A stretch of DNA of 64,000 nt from NCBI GenBank assembly GCA_963675425.1, contig OY776214.1:310001-374000 (forward strand), written 5' to 3'. Under the pieces are notes generated by a model, which was given only the letters and a program-made list of their open reading frames with translations, was not told the DNA's origin and did not search any database. The position numbers were made by a program, and so were the translations under genes. Below, in pieces: positions 1-8,481 of the stretch; the first letter of the stretch is position 1; each line of letters begins with the position of its first letter. This stretch comes from Sporobacter sp963675425. Lineage in GTDB: Bacteria > Bacillota > Clostridia > Oscillospirales > Oscillospiraceae.

Positions 1-154
1 TATGATCGTCTGCAACGACGAGGACAAGGACGATATCATCCGCGTTATTATGCGGTATGCCAAAACAGGCGAAGGCACTTTCGGCGACGGGCGTATATTC
101 ATCTCGCCTGTTGAGGAGGCCTATACGGTCAGCACAGGCAAAAAAGGCCTGTAA
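1..154 (+). CDS. nifI1: Nitrogenase PII-type regulator NifI1, C-terminal end (partial)
   Basis: Only the last 50 residues are in the window. The frame is open to the left edge and ends at TAA 152-154. The tail contains the PII C-terminal signature (T-F-G-D-G-R-I-F, then E-E-A-Y-T-V), the same pattern as in the complete regulator that follows. NifI1 and NifI2 form a hetero-oligomer that switches nitrogenase off in response to ammonium, sensing 2-oxoglutarate and ATP/ADP; this is family knowledge from methanogens and clostridia. The position directly before nifI2-nifD fits the order nifH-nifI1-nifI2-nifD-nifK, which puts nifH just outside the window. Confidence 0.85.
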   Translation, partial: MIVCNDEDKDDIIRVIMRYAKTGEGTFGDGRIFISPVEEAYTVSTGKKGL

Positions 155-233
155 GGGCGGAGGCATCGTTTGAAAAAATTCAAACCATGCCCGAATGTGC
201 CATTTGCTCTCGCTTAGCGAAACCGCAAATGAT

Positions 234-269
234 GCACAAAATGATCATACCTTCATGATTGTTTTGTGC
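234..269 (+). other. Intercistronic stem-loop between nifI1 and nifI2
   Basis: Arms at 234-248 and 255-269 pair over 15 positions, two of them G-U, around a 6-base loop. There is no T-run, so a simple terminator is unlikely. RNA processing or 3' end protection of the upstream nifH-nifI1 message is a plausible inference. Confidence 0.5.
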
Positions 270-301
270 CATAAATTTAAGCGAAAGGCATGATCATAAT
301 T

Positions 302-685
302 ATGAAAGAAATTATGGCGATTATTCGCATGAATATGGTGAACCCCACTAAGACGGCCCTGGCCAACGCGGGCTTTCCCGCCTTCTCCTGCCGCAAATGC
401 CTCGGGCGCGGCAAGAAAAGCGTTGATATGAATCTGGTCGAATCTATCTTACAGACCGGCGAGCAGCCCGACAAGCCGGTTGCCGAGCACCTGACGGAAT
501 ACGCACGGCTCATCGCCAAGCGGCTGTTCACCGTCATCGTGGACGACGACCAGGTAGACGAAGCCGTGGGGATTATTATCGAGACCAATCAAACGGGCAA
601 CCCCGGAGACGGAAAAATCTTCGTGCTTCCCATCATGGAAGCCTACACGGTCCGTACCGGAGAATCAACCAAGGACGCCTATTAA
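302..685 (+). CDS. nifI2: Nitrogenase PII-type regulator NifI2
   Basis: Second PII-like subunit of the NifI1-NifI2 switch that inhibits dinitrogenase when fixed nitrogen is available. The N-terminus reads M-K-E-I-M-A-I-I-R-M-N, followed by the family's G-R-G-K-K in the T-loop region. The C-terminal signature is G-D-G-K-I-F-V-L-P with E-A-Y-T-V-R-T-G. About 127 residues, normal for NifI2. The frame is also open from an ATG at 290, but 302 starts like the family. The same leader (GAAAGGC, A/G, TGATCAT, then ATG) precedes nifN-B at 5274-5292, where only the distal ATG is in frame, which supports 302. Its place between nifI1 and nifD is the classical one. Confidence 0.9.
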   Translation: MKEIMAIIRMNMVNPTKTALANAGFPAFSCRKCLGRGKKSVDMNLVESILQTGEQPDKPVAEHLTEYARLIAKRLFTVIVDDDQVDEAVGIIIETNQTGNPGDGKIFVLPIMEAYTVRTGESTKDAY

Positions 686-802
686 TCCCTTACAGACCGA
701 ACAGCGATTTCGGCGCGCCGCCCGCCGATAAAGGCGGCAGCCGCGGCATGAGCCTTGAAGCTCCATTAAAGGAATATCCGTCCGCGGCTCATGGAGCTAA
801 AT

Positions 803-2395
803 ATGAATGAAAGAGAACGAATGCTGGATACGTATTCATCCCGCGTTTATAAAAACAGAAAACAGCACGTACTGCAGCTTGAGGGCGATCCCGCCGAGCA
901 GACCATCGCCGCCAACTCCCGTACCATCCCCGGCATTATAACAAACCGCGGCTGCTGCTACGCCGGCTGCAAGGGCGTCGTCATCGGACCTTTAAAAGAT
1001 TGTCTTATTATCACCCACGGGCCCATCGGCTGCGGCTACTACAGCTGGGGCACCCGCCGCAACAAGGGCATCGCCGAGGAGGGCGGCCAGAACTTTTTGG
1101 CCTACTGCTTCTCCACAGACATGCAGGAGCCCGACATTGTCTTCGGCGGTGAGAAAAAGCTTGAAAAGGCCATTGATGAGGCTATAGAAATCTTCCATCC
1201 CAAGGCCATTATGATCTGCTCGACCTGCCCCATCGGCCTCATCGGCGACGACGTTGAAGCCGTGGCCCGCCGCACCGAGGAAAAATACGATATTAAATGC
1301 GTCGGCTTCTCCTGCGAGGGCTATAAAGGCGTTTCACAATCGGGCGGCCACCACATCGCTAACAACGGCCTGATGAAGCACATTATTGGCACGGGCGATA
1401 AAAAGCCAACCGGCAAATTCACCATCAACATCCTCGGCGAGTACAATATCGGCGGCGACGGCTGGGAAGAAGAACGCGTACTCAAACGCATCGGCTACGA
1501 CATCATCACCGTCTTCACCGGCGACGGCTCGTACGAGACCATGAAAAACGCCCACATGGCGCAGCTTAACCTCGTAATGTGCCACCGCTCCATCAACTAC
1601 GTGGCGGAAATGATGAAAGCCAAATACGGCACCGACTGGCTGAAGGTTAATTTCATCGGCGTGGAATCCACGATCCAGTCTTTACGCGATATCGCCAAAT
1701 ATTTCGGCGATCCCGAGCTCATCGCCCGCACAGAAGAGGTTATCCAGGATGAGCTGGCCGCCATCTATGACGACGTCGAGTATTACAAAAGCCGCCTCAA
1801 GGGCAAGACGGCCGGCATCTTCGTCGGCGGGTCCCGCTCGCACCACTATCAGGCGCTTTTGAGTGACTTCGGCGTAGAAACCATCATCGCCGGTTATGAA
1901 TTCGCCCACCGCGACGACTATGAGGGGCGCGACGTCATTCCGAACATCAAGGAGGACGCCGACAGCAAGAACATCGAAAACCTCACCGTTGGGCCGGACC
2001 CGGAGCTTTACAGCCCAAGGCTGACCGACGAGCAGCGCGAGGCACTGGCCAAGGAAATCCCGCTCGACAAGTACGACGGCATGATACCGGAAATGAAAAA
2101 CGGCCACGTTGTTATCGACGACTACAACCACGTTGAAACAGAGCTCATAATCAAGCTCTTAAAGCCCGATATCTTCTTTTCGGGCATCAAGGACAAATAT
2201 ATCATCCAGAAGGGCGGCACACCGTCCCGCCAGATGCACTCGTATGACTACGCCGGGCCGTACGCCGGCTTCAAGGGCGCCGTCAACTTCGCCAAGGACA
2301 TCTCAATGGCCATCTATACAAATGCCTGGGGATTCGTCGTTCCGCCCTGGAAGTCGGAACCGATCCTGCAAGGCGCAATCGGAGGTGAGCAGTAA
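803..2395 (+). CDS. nifD: Nitrogenase molybdenum-iron protein alpha chain NifD
   Basis: Alpha subunit of the MoFe dinitrogenase; it binds FeMo-cofactor and shares the P-cluster with NifK. About 530 residues. P-cluster cysteines are visible in R-G-C-C-Y-A-G, G-P-I-G-C and S-T-C-P-I-G-L-I-G-D-D. FeMoco ligands are Cys in N-L-V-M-C-H-R-S and His in Q-M-H-S-Y-D-Y. The catalytic neighbours Gln and His are present in V-S-Q-S-G-G-H-H. An extra segment around residues 385-430, with D-K-Y-D-G-M-I-P, is the insertion seen in clostridial NifD. The start at 803 has GGAG at 793-796; the upstream in-frame ATG at 791 overlaps that site and is unlikely. The sequence matches Mo-type NifD rather than VnfD or AnfD. 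It overlaps nifK by one base. Confidence 0.97.
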   Translation: MNERERMLDTYSSRVYKNRKQHVLQLEGDPAEQTIAANSRTIPGIITNRGCCYAGCKGVVIGPLKDCLIITHGPIGCGYYSWGTRRNKGIAEEGGQNFLAYCFSTDMQEPDIVFGGEKKLEKAIDEAIEIFHPKAIMICSTCPIGLIGDDVEAVARRTEEKYDIKCVGFSCEGYKGVSQSGGHHIANNGLMKHIIGTGDKKPTGKFTINILGEYNIGGDGWEEERVLKRIGYDIITVFTGDGSYETMKNAHMAQLNLVMCHRSINYVAEMMKAKYGTDWLKVNFIGVESTIQSLRDIAKYFGDPELIARTEEVIQDELAAIYDDVEYYKSRLKGKTAGIFVGGSRSHHYQALLSDFGVETIIAGYEFAHRDDYEGRDVIPNIKEDADSKNIENLTVGPDPELYSPRLTDEQREALAKEIPLDKYDGMIPEMKNGHVVIDDYNHVETELIIKLLKPDIFFSGIKDKYIIQKGGTPSRQMHSYDYAGPYAGFKGAVNFAKDISMAIYTNAWGFVVPPWKSEPILQGAIGGEQ

Positions 2396-3759
2396 TGCTG
2401 GATCATACGCCAAAAACCATGTCCGAGCGTTCAGCGCTCCGGATCAATCCGTGCAAAACCTGCCAGCCGGTCGGCGCGCTGTACGCCGCGCTGGGCGTGC
2501 ATAAATGCATGCCCCACAGCCACGGCAGCCAGGGCTGCGCGTCTTATCACCGCACGTTTCTCTCCCGCCATTACAAGGAACCGGCCATGGCGTCGTCAAG
2601 CTCCTTTACGGAAGGCGCATCTGTTTTCGGCGGCGGCAGCAACCTGAAAACGGCCGTCAAAAACGTCTTTGACATCTACGACCCGGACATCATCGCCGTG
2701 CACACAACCTGTCTTTCCGAGACAATCGGCGACGATGTGGGCTCATACATCATGGAAATGGATATCCCCGAAGGCAAGCTCGTCGTGCATACGAACACGC
2801 CAAGCTACGCCGGCTCCCACATCAACGGCTTTTTTAATATGATGTGCGGCTTTATCAACTATCTGGCTGAAAAAACCGAGGTCTCCAACGGCAAAACCGC
2901 CATTTTTCCCGGCTTCGTCAATCCCGGCGACATGCGCGAGCTCAAACACCTGGCCGCCCTGATGAATGTGCCGATTACCATGTTCCCCGACACCAGCGGC
3001 GTGCTGGACGCCCCGATGACCGGCCGCTTCGCGATGTATCCCAAGGGCGGCACCACCATTCCCGAAATCCGCGGCCTGGGTGACTGTGACAGCATCCTCG
3101 CGCTCGGCTCTATTTCAAGCATTGAGCCGGCCGAGCTGATGAAAAAGAAATTTAAGGTTCCCTATAAGCTTCTGCCGCTGCCCATGGGCGTGGAAGCCAC
3201 CGACCGGTTTATCATGGAGCTGTCCAAAATCTCCAAAAACGAGGTGCCGTACGAGCTGGAAGAGCAGCGCGGCCAGCTCGTCGACATTTTGCTGGACTCC
3301 AACGCCTATACCTATGAGAAAAAGGCGGCCATCTACGGCGATCCCGATATCGTCGTGGGCCTCACGGCCATGTGCCTTGAGATGGGCATGAGGCCCAAAT
3401 ACGTCATCACCGGCACGCCGAAAGAAGACTTCACCCGTGAGGTCAAAGCCCTTTTAGCGCGCTACGGCGTGGAGGATTCCATTGTCAAGGCCAACGCCGA
3501 CCTGTTTGAGCTGCATCAGCTCATTAAAAACGAGCCGGTTGACATCCTCATCGGCCACAGCTACGGCAAGGCCATCGCCAAAGCCGAGGATATCCCCTTC
3601 GTACGCGCAGGCTTCCCGATCCTGGACCGGTATGTGCACTCCTATATGCCGCTGGTTGGTTACTTCGGCATGATGCGCATGGTCGAGCGGATCACCAACG
3701 CACTGATGGACCGCCAGGACGCCACGTGCAACGACGAGGACCTCGAGGTCGTCATGTAA
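2395..3759 (+). CDS. nifK: Nitrogenase molybdenum-iron protein beta chain NifK
   Basis: Beta subunit of dinitrogenase, pairing with NifD to hold the 8Fe-7S P-cluster. 454 residues, the short clostridial form without the long N-terminal extension of proteobacterial NifK. P-cluster cysteines lie in N-P-C-K-T-C-Q-P, in H-G-S-Q-G-C-A-S-Y and in H-T-T-C-L-S-E-T-I-G-D-D. The F-T-E-G-A-S-V-F-G-G-G segment is typical. The ATG overlaps the nifD stop (TAATG), indicating translational coupling and equal output of the two subunits. Confidence 0.97.
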   Translation: MLDHTPKTMSERSALRINPCKTCQPVGALYAALGVHKCMPHSHGSQGCASYHRTFLSRHYKEPAMASSSSFTEGASVFGGGSNLKTAVKNVFDIYDPDIIAVHTTCLSETIGDDVGSYIMEMDIPEGKLVVHTNTPSYAGSHINGFFNMMCGFINYLAEKTEVSNGKTAIFPGFVNPGDMRELKHLAALMNVPITMFPDTSGVLDAPMTGRFAMYPKGGTTIPEIRGLGDCDSILALGSISSIEPAELMKKKFKVPYKLLPLPMGVEATDRFIMELSKISKNEVPYELEEQRGQLVDILLDSNAYTYEKKAAIYGDPDIVVGLTAMCLEMGMRPKYVITGTPKEDFTREVKALLARYGVEDSIVKANADLFELHQLIKNEPVDILIGHSYGKAIAKAEDIPFVRAGFPILDRYVHSYMPLVGYFGMMRMVERITNALMDRQDATCNDEDLEVVM

Positions 3760-3802
3760 TTCCAACCACAAAAATGTCTGCAACTCAAAAGGAGGCGTCC
3801 TT

Positions 3803-5149
3803 ATGGTCAGAAAGCAAAGCATTCTGGAAGAACGGAAAAAATCCATTATCGACCGGGCCGGCTGCTGTCAGGGCGACGGCAAGGGCATCAGCTGCGATAA
3901 GTCAAGCGTCTCCGGGGCCGTCAGCCAGCGCGCTTGCGTTTTCAGCGGCGCACGGGTTGTGCTAAACCCCATTACCGACGCCTACCATATCATCCACGGG
4001 CCCATCGGCTGCTCCAGCTACACTTGGGACATCCGCGGAAGCCTGACGAGCGGTGCGGATACATTCCGCACCAGCTATTCAACAGACCTTCGCGAGACCG
4101 ACGTTATCTTCGGCGGCGAAAAAAAGCTTGCGGCCGCCATTGACGAGCTTGTTGAAAAAGAGTGCGCGAAGCTGATTTTTGTGTACGCCACGTGCATCGT
4201 CGGCGTTATCGGAGACGATATCGAGGCCATATGCAAAAAGGCCGAGGAGAAATACGGGATCCGCGTCATCCCCGTCAAGGCCTCCGGCTTTTCCGGGACG
4301 AAATCCCAGGGCTACAAGCTCGCATGTGACGCCATCATGCAGCTGATCTCCCCGTACAAAGACATCCCGAAGGTCGACGGTATCAACATCCTCGGGGACT
4401 TTAACCTGGCCGGGGAGATGTGGCTCATCAAAGACTATATGAAAAAAATCGGTGTCAACGTCGTATCCACGGCCACCGGAGACGCCAGCTACGAATCCCT
4501 CACTAAAATGCCGTCGGCAAAGCTCAACATCGTCCAGTGCGCCGGCTCGTCAACGTATCTGGCCAACCGTCTGGAGGAAGAGATGGGTATCCCCTTTATC
4601 AAGGTCAGCTTTTTCGGCGCAGAGGATACATCCATGTCGCTTCTGCGGGTCGCACAGGCGCTAGGCGACGAAGAGTCCATGGAAAAAGCGCGCGCGTTTA
4701 CAGAAGCCGAGACCGCGAAAGCCGAAATATTTTTAGAGAAATACCGCCCGCGTTTCGAGGGCAAGAAGGCCGCCATTTACGTTGGCGGCGGCTTCAAAGC
4801 CATCTCTCTTATCAAGCAGTTCAACGAAATGGGCATCGAGACCGTTGTCGTCGGCACACAGACCGGCAAGGCCGAGGACTATGAAATCATCGAGCAGCTC
4901 GTAAACCCCGGCACTATTATTTTAGACGACGCCAACCCGTCCGAGCTGGAGGAATATATGCTTGCCAAGGGGGCCGACATTCTGGTCGGCGGCGTCAAGG
5001 AACGGCCATTGGCCTATAAGCTCGGCATCTCCTTTTGCGACCACAACCATGAACGCAAGCACGCCTTGGCCGGCTTCGAGGGTATCCGCAATTTCACCGA
5101 GGAAGTCAATTTATCGATCAACAGCCCCGTTTGGGCTTACTGCCGCTAG
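3803..5149 (+). CDS. nifE: Nitrogenase cofactor scaffold protein NifE
   Basis: NifD paralogue that with NifN forms the scaffold on which the NifB product is matured to FeMo-cofactor. 448 residues. N-terminal C-C-Q-G-D-G-K-G-I-S-C and Q-R-A-C-V-F-S-G-A are NifE-type. H-G-P-I-G-C-S-S-Y-T-W and Y-A-T-C-I-V-G-V-I-G-D-D-I-E hold the cluster cysteines. The FeMoco-binding His of NifD has no counterpart, as expected for a scaffold. AAAGGAGG lies directly upstream of the ATG. It sits between nifK and nifN-B, giving the order nifDKE(N-B). Confidence 0.95.
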   Translation: MVRKQSILEERKKSIIDRAGCCQGDGKGISCDKSSVSGAVSQRACVFSGARVVLNPITDAYHIIHGPIGCSSYTWDIRGSLTSGADTFRTSYSTDLRETDVIFGGEKKLAAAIDELVEKECAKLIFVYATCIVGVIGDDIEAICKKAEEKYGIRVIPVKASGFSGTKSQGYKLACDAIMQLISPYKDIPKVDGINILGDFNLAGEMWLIKDYMKKIGVNVVSTATGDASYESLTKMPSAKLNIVQCAGSSTYLANRLEEEMGIPFIKVSFFGAEDTSMSLLRVAQALGDEESMEKARAFTEAETAKAEIFLEKYRPRFEGKKAAIYVGGGFKAISLIKQFNEMGIETVVVGTQTGKAEDYEIIEQLVNPGTIILDDANPSELEEYMLAKGADILVGGVKERPLAYKLGISFCDHNHERKHALAGFEGIRNFTEEVNLSINSPVWAYCR

Positions 5150-5291
5150 AAATAACAGGTTCAGGCTGACACCAGCCTGAGCCGGGGCGGCGGAATGAAC
5201 GCCGCCGGATAAAATCGTCAACAACGCCCGAACCGCTCCTGACGAGCGACACCCCGGGCCTTAAAATATAGATGAAAGGCGTGATCATTTT

Positions 5292-7946
5292 ATGGGCGCT
5301 AATCTCGTTAATCTGAATGTTAATCCCTGCAAAATGTGCATGCCAATGGGGGCCGTCAGCGCCTTTTGCGGCATCAAAAACTGTATGTCCATTCTCCACG
5401 GCTCACAGGGCTGCGCCACCTATATTCGCCGCCATATGGCCACGCATTATAACGAGCCGATCGACATTGCCTCGTCGTCCCTGACGGAGGAAGGCACCGT
5501 GTTCGGCGGCCGCGAAAACCTTCTTAAGGGTCTGGAGAATTTGATAAAGCTTTACGATCCCGAGATTATCGGCATATCCACCACGTGCCTGGCTGAGACA
5601 ATCGGCGAGGATGTGGACGCGATTGTCAAGGAATTTTACGAACGCAATCCAGACGCCGGCGTCACGATTATCAATGTCTCATCCGCCGGCTACGGCGGCA
5701 CGCAGTACGAGGGCTTTGCCAAGACGCTGTGGTCCGTTGTCTCCCAGGCTCCAATGGACCCCACGCCGAACGGACGCGTCAACATCATCACACCCATGAT
5801 CTCTCCGGCCGACTGCCGGAGGCTAAAGCACCTGCTTGACGGCATGGGCATCGATTACGTCCTGCTGCCCGACCTGTCGGATAATCTCGATGGTGTGCAC
5901 GCCCAAAAATATGAGCGGCTCAAGGGCGGCGGCACATCGCTGAGCGACATCAAATCCATGGCCGGCGCGAAGCACACCATTGAGCTCATGCTCTTTAACG
6001 ACGATAAATATTCCCCGGCAAAGCTTCTCAGCGAGCGCTATGGGGTACCCTATACGAAAATGGCCCTGCCCGTCGGCATCCGCGACACGGACGCTTTTAT
6101 CGGCAAGCTCATCTCCCTCGGCGGAACCGTCACGGAAGAGATCACCAAGGAGCGCGGCCGGTATTTAGACGCCATGATCGACGCGCACAAGTACTGCGCG
6201 GAAGGGCGTGCGGCCATCTTCGGCGAGCCCGATTTCGTCTATTCCATGACGCGGCTGTGCTGTGAAAACGGCACGGTGCCCGTCGGTGTTTTTACCGGCA
6301 GCGTCTGTTCCGCACTGAAACCGGCCGTGGAGGCCGACGTCAAGGCCACGGCGGATAACCTGTTCGTCAACGAAACCGTCATTTTAGACGACTGCGATTT
6401 TGACCGGATGGAGCAGGAATCGGAGCGGCTCGGCGTCAACGTTTTAATCGGCAGCTCCGACGGCCGCCGCATGGCCGGACGCCTGGGGCTTAATATCATC
6501 CGCTGTGCCTTCCCCATCCACGACCGGGTCGGCGGCCAGCGTGTCGAAACACTCCTGTACGAGGGCTCGCTTGGTATTCTCGACCAGATTGCCAACCAGA
6601 CGCTTGCCCACAAGGAGGAAACGTTCCGCGAAACGATTTACGATCAGTATTTCGGCAGCGGTGACGAAAAATCTGCCTGCGCCTCAAAGCCCAGTGAACA
6701 GCCCGACATTATAAACCTGCCGGACATCCGCACAAAAACGGAAAAACACCCGTGCTTTAACTGTTCCGGCGGCAAATATGCCCGTATACACCTGCCAATT
6801 GCACCGGCCTGCAACATTCAGTGCAACTACTGCGTCCGCAAATATGACTGCCCAAATGAAAGCCGGCCCGGCGTTACGACGGCCGTTTTGTCCCCGGAGG
6901 ACGCCTTCGCGCGTTACATGCAGGCCAAAAGCAAAATGGATAATCTCACAGTCGTCGGTATCGCCGGGCCGGGCGACGCACTAGCCAATTTCCCCGAGAC
7001 GAAAAAGACACTGGAAATGATCCGCCGCGAGGACCCCGACATTACCTTCTGCCTGTCCACCAACGGCCTGATGTTGCCCCTGCATGCGCAGGAGCTCATC
7101 GACTTGGGCGTGTCGCATGTTACCGTTACGATTAACGCCGTGGATCCTCAAATCGGCGCAAAAATCTATAAGCATATCAACTATCTCGGCACAACGTACA
7201 CCGGCATCGAGGCCGCATCCATCCTGCTGGCCAATCAGCTGTCCGGCATCCGCTATCTCACCTCAAGGGGCATCGTCTGCAAGGTCAACACGGTTATGCT
7301 CAAAGGTATCAATGAGGACCACATTGAGGACGTCGTCAAAAAGGTCAGCAGCCTGGGCGCGTATATCTCCAACATCATGCAGCTCATTCCCGTCAAGGGC
7401 TCAGCCTTCGAAAATCTTGAGCTTGTCAGCAACAAGGAGATCATGGCCATCCGCGAAAAATGCACGCCGGAGCTGCGCCAGATGTACCACTGCCGCCAGT
7501 GCCGCGCCGACGCCGTCGGAACACTTGATAACGACTGGTCCATCGAATACACCGGCTGCCCCAGCGCCACGAAAAATCCGGCCGAGACACCAAGCGCTTC
7601 GGATAAGCCGACGAAGAAATTTGCCGTCGCATCCAAAAGCGGCATGCTGGTAGACCAGCATTTCGGCAAGGCCACGGAATTTTATATTTACGAATCCAAC
7701 GGCGAAACCGTCCGTTTTGTTGAAAAGCGCCTCGTTAAAAATTACTGCACCGGCGAGGACAGCTGCGGCGACGACAAGAAAGCCAGCATCGAATCCATCC
7801 TGTCCGCCGTATCGGACTGTCAGGGCGTTCTGGCCCTGCGGACGGGCGACGCCCCGTCCCGAAAGCTCGAAAGCAGCGGCATCCGCGTTATATCAACGTA
7901 CGACCGCATTGAGGACGCCATTTTAAAAGCTGCATCCTCCCAATAA
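5292..7946 (+). CDS. nifN-nifB: NifN-NifB fusion protein with C-terminal NifX-like domain
   Basis: One 884-residue chain with three parts. Residues 1 to about 450 are NifN, with N-P-C-K-M-C-M-P near the start, H-G-S-Q-G-C-A-T-Y and S-T-T-C-L-A-E-T-I-G-E-D. Residues about 480-765 are NifB, a radical-SAM enzyme that makes the carbide-containing 8Fe core; it has H-P-C-F-N-C, the SAM cluster motif C-N-I-Q-C-N-Y-C, E-S-R-P-G-V and a late C-R-Q-C-R-A-D-A. Residues about 772-884 are the NifX/NafY-type carrier domain, with V-D-Q-H-F-G-K-A. This fusion is known in C. pasteurianum and would channel NifB-co straight to the NifEN scaffold. The GAAAGG ribosome site is 12 bases from the ATG, longer than usual. 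Confidence 0.95.
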   Translation: MGANLVNLNVNPCKMCMPMGAVSAFCGIKNCMSILHGSQGCATYIRRHMATHYNEPIDIASSSLTEEGTVFGGRENLLKGLENLIKLYDPEIIGISTTCLAETIGEDVDAIVKEFYERNPDAGVTIINVSSAGYGGTQYEGFAKTLWSVVSQAPMDPTPNGRVNIITPMISPADCRRLKHLLDGMGIDYVLLPDLSDNLDGVHAQKYERLKGGGTSLSDIKSMAGAKHTIELMLFNDDKYSPAKLLSERYGVPYTKMALPVGIRDTDAFIGKLISLGGTVTEEITKERGRYLDAMIDAHKYCAEGRAAIFGEPDFVYSMTRLCCENGTVPVGVFTGSVCSALKPAVEADVKATADNLFVNETVILDDCDFDRMEQESERLGVNVLIGSSDGRRMAGRLGLNIIRCAFPIHDRVGGQRVETLLYEGSLGILDQIANQTLAHKEETFRETIYDQYFGSGDEKSACASKPSEQPDIINLPDIRTKTEKHPCFNCSGGKYARIHLPIAPACNIQCNYCVRKYDCPNESRPGVTTAVLSPEDAFARYMQAKSKMDNLTVVGIAGPGDALANFPETKKTLEMIRREDPDITFCLSTNGLMLPLHAQELIDLGVSHVTVTINAVDPQIGAKIYKHINYLGTTYTGIEAASILLANQLSGIRYLTSRGIVCKVNTVMLKGINEDHIEDVVKKVSSLGAYISNIMQLIPVKGSAFENLELVSNKEIMAIREKCTPELRQMYHCRQCRADAVGTLDNDWSIEYTGCPSATKNPAETPSASDKPTKKFAVASKSGMLVDQHFGKATEFYIYESNGETVRFVEKRLVKNYCTGEDSCGDDKKASIESILSAVSDCQGVLALRTGDAPSRKLESSGIRVISTYDRIEDAILKAASSQ

Positions 7947-7951
7947 TACAA

Positions 7952-8109
7952 GAGGTGCTGATACAATCGCCGCTCGGCGCCTGAACGGATTATTTCCCGC
8001 CACTTCACTCGAAAAGCCTCGTTAATACACAAAGTATTACCTGCGTTTTTCAAGCAAACTGACGAAAAATCCTCTCTCAGTCATCCAAACACGATTGTAT
8101 CAGCACCTC
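7952..8109. repeat. 158-bp element with perfect 18-bp terminal inverted repeats
   Basis: GAGGTGCTGATACAATCG at 7952-7969 is repeated inverted and without mismatch at 8092-8109. The element begins six bases after the nifN-B stop and ends just before the ferredoxin ribosome site. The 122-base interior has no plausible gene and is richer in A/T than its surroundings. The form is that of a MITE or REP-like non-autonomous element. A transcribed copy could fold into a long stem and affect expression of the ferredoxin and nifV genes. No second copy was seen in the window. Confidence 0.7.
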
Positions 8110-8130
8110 CAAGGAAAAGGAGATTTAATT

Positions 8131-8439
8131 ATGGTCAGCCCGAAGTATCACATTTTCGTCTGTACGAGCTGCCGCACTAACGGCATGCAAAAAGGCTTCT
8201 GTCATCAAAAGGACAGCGTTAAAATCATCGAGAAGTTCATGGAAGAGATTGAGGACCGCGATTTATCCGGCGACTGTATGGTGAACAATACCGGCTGCTT
8301 CGGCATTTGCAGCCGCGGCCCCATTGCCGTGGTATATCCCGAGGGTACGTGGTATGGCGGGCTCACACCGGAAGCCGTTGAGGAGATCATGGACAGCCAC
8401 ATTGAAGGCGGCGAAATCGCGACGAAATATCAGATTTGA
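8131..8439 (+). CDS. Thioredoxin-like [2Fe-2S] ferredoxin
   Basis: 102-residue soluble protein with the four cysteines of the thioredoxin-fold 2Fe-2S ferredoxins: C-T-S-C followed by F-C-H-Q in the first half, and C-M-V-N-N-T-G-C-F-G-I-C-S-R-G in the second. C. pasteurianum and Azotobacter carry similar ferredoxins near nif genes, where they are thought to supply electrons or to protect nitrogenase. The electron-donor role here is inferred from context. The start at 8131 follows AAGGAAAAGGAG; the frame is open earlier (8095) but that part lies within the inverted-repeat element. 42 bases separate it from nifV-omega. Confidence 0.85.
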   Translation: MVSPKYHIFVCTSCRTNGMQKGFCHQKDSVKIIEKFMEEIEDRDLSGDCMVNNTGCFGICSRGPIAVVYPEGTWYGGLTPEAVEEIMDSHIEGGEIATKYQI

Positions 8440-8481
8440 CATTCCTTGCTAAATGGCATAAGCTGACAGGAGGGAAAGCCG

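Noticed and set aside
803..2395. Possible vanadium or iron-only nitrogenase alpha chain
   Set aside because: Motifs follow clostridial Mo-type NifD, homocitrate synthase and NifEN-B are present, and there is no VnfG/AnfG delta subunit gene.
7952..8109. Rho-independent terminator after nifN-B
   Set aside because: The paired arms are 122 bases apart, there is no T-run, and the ferredoxin and nifV genes continue in the same direction.
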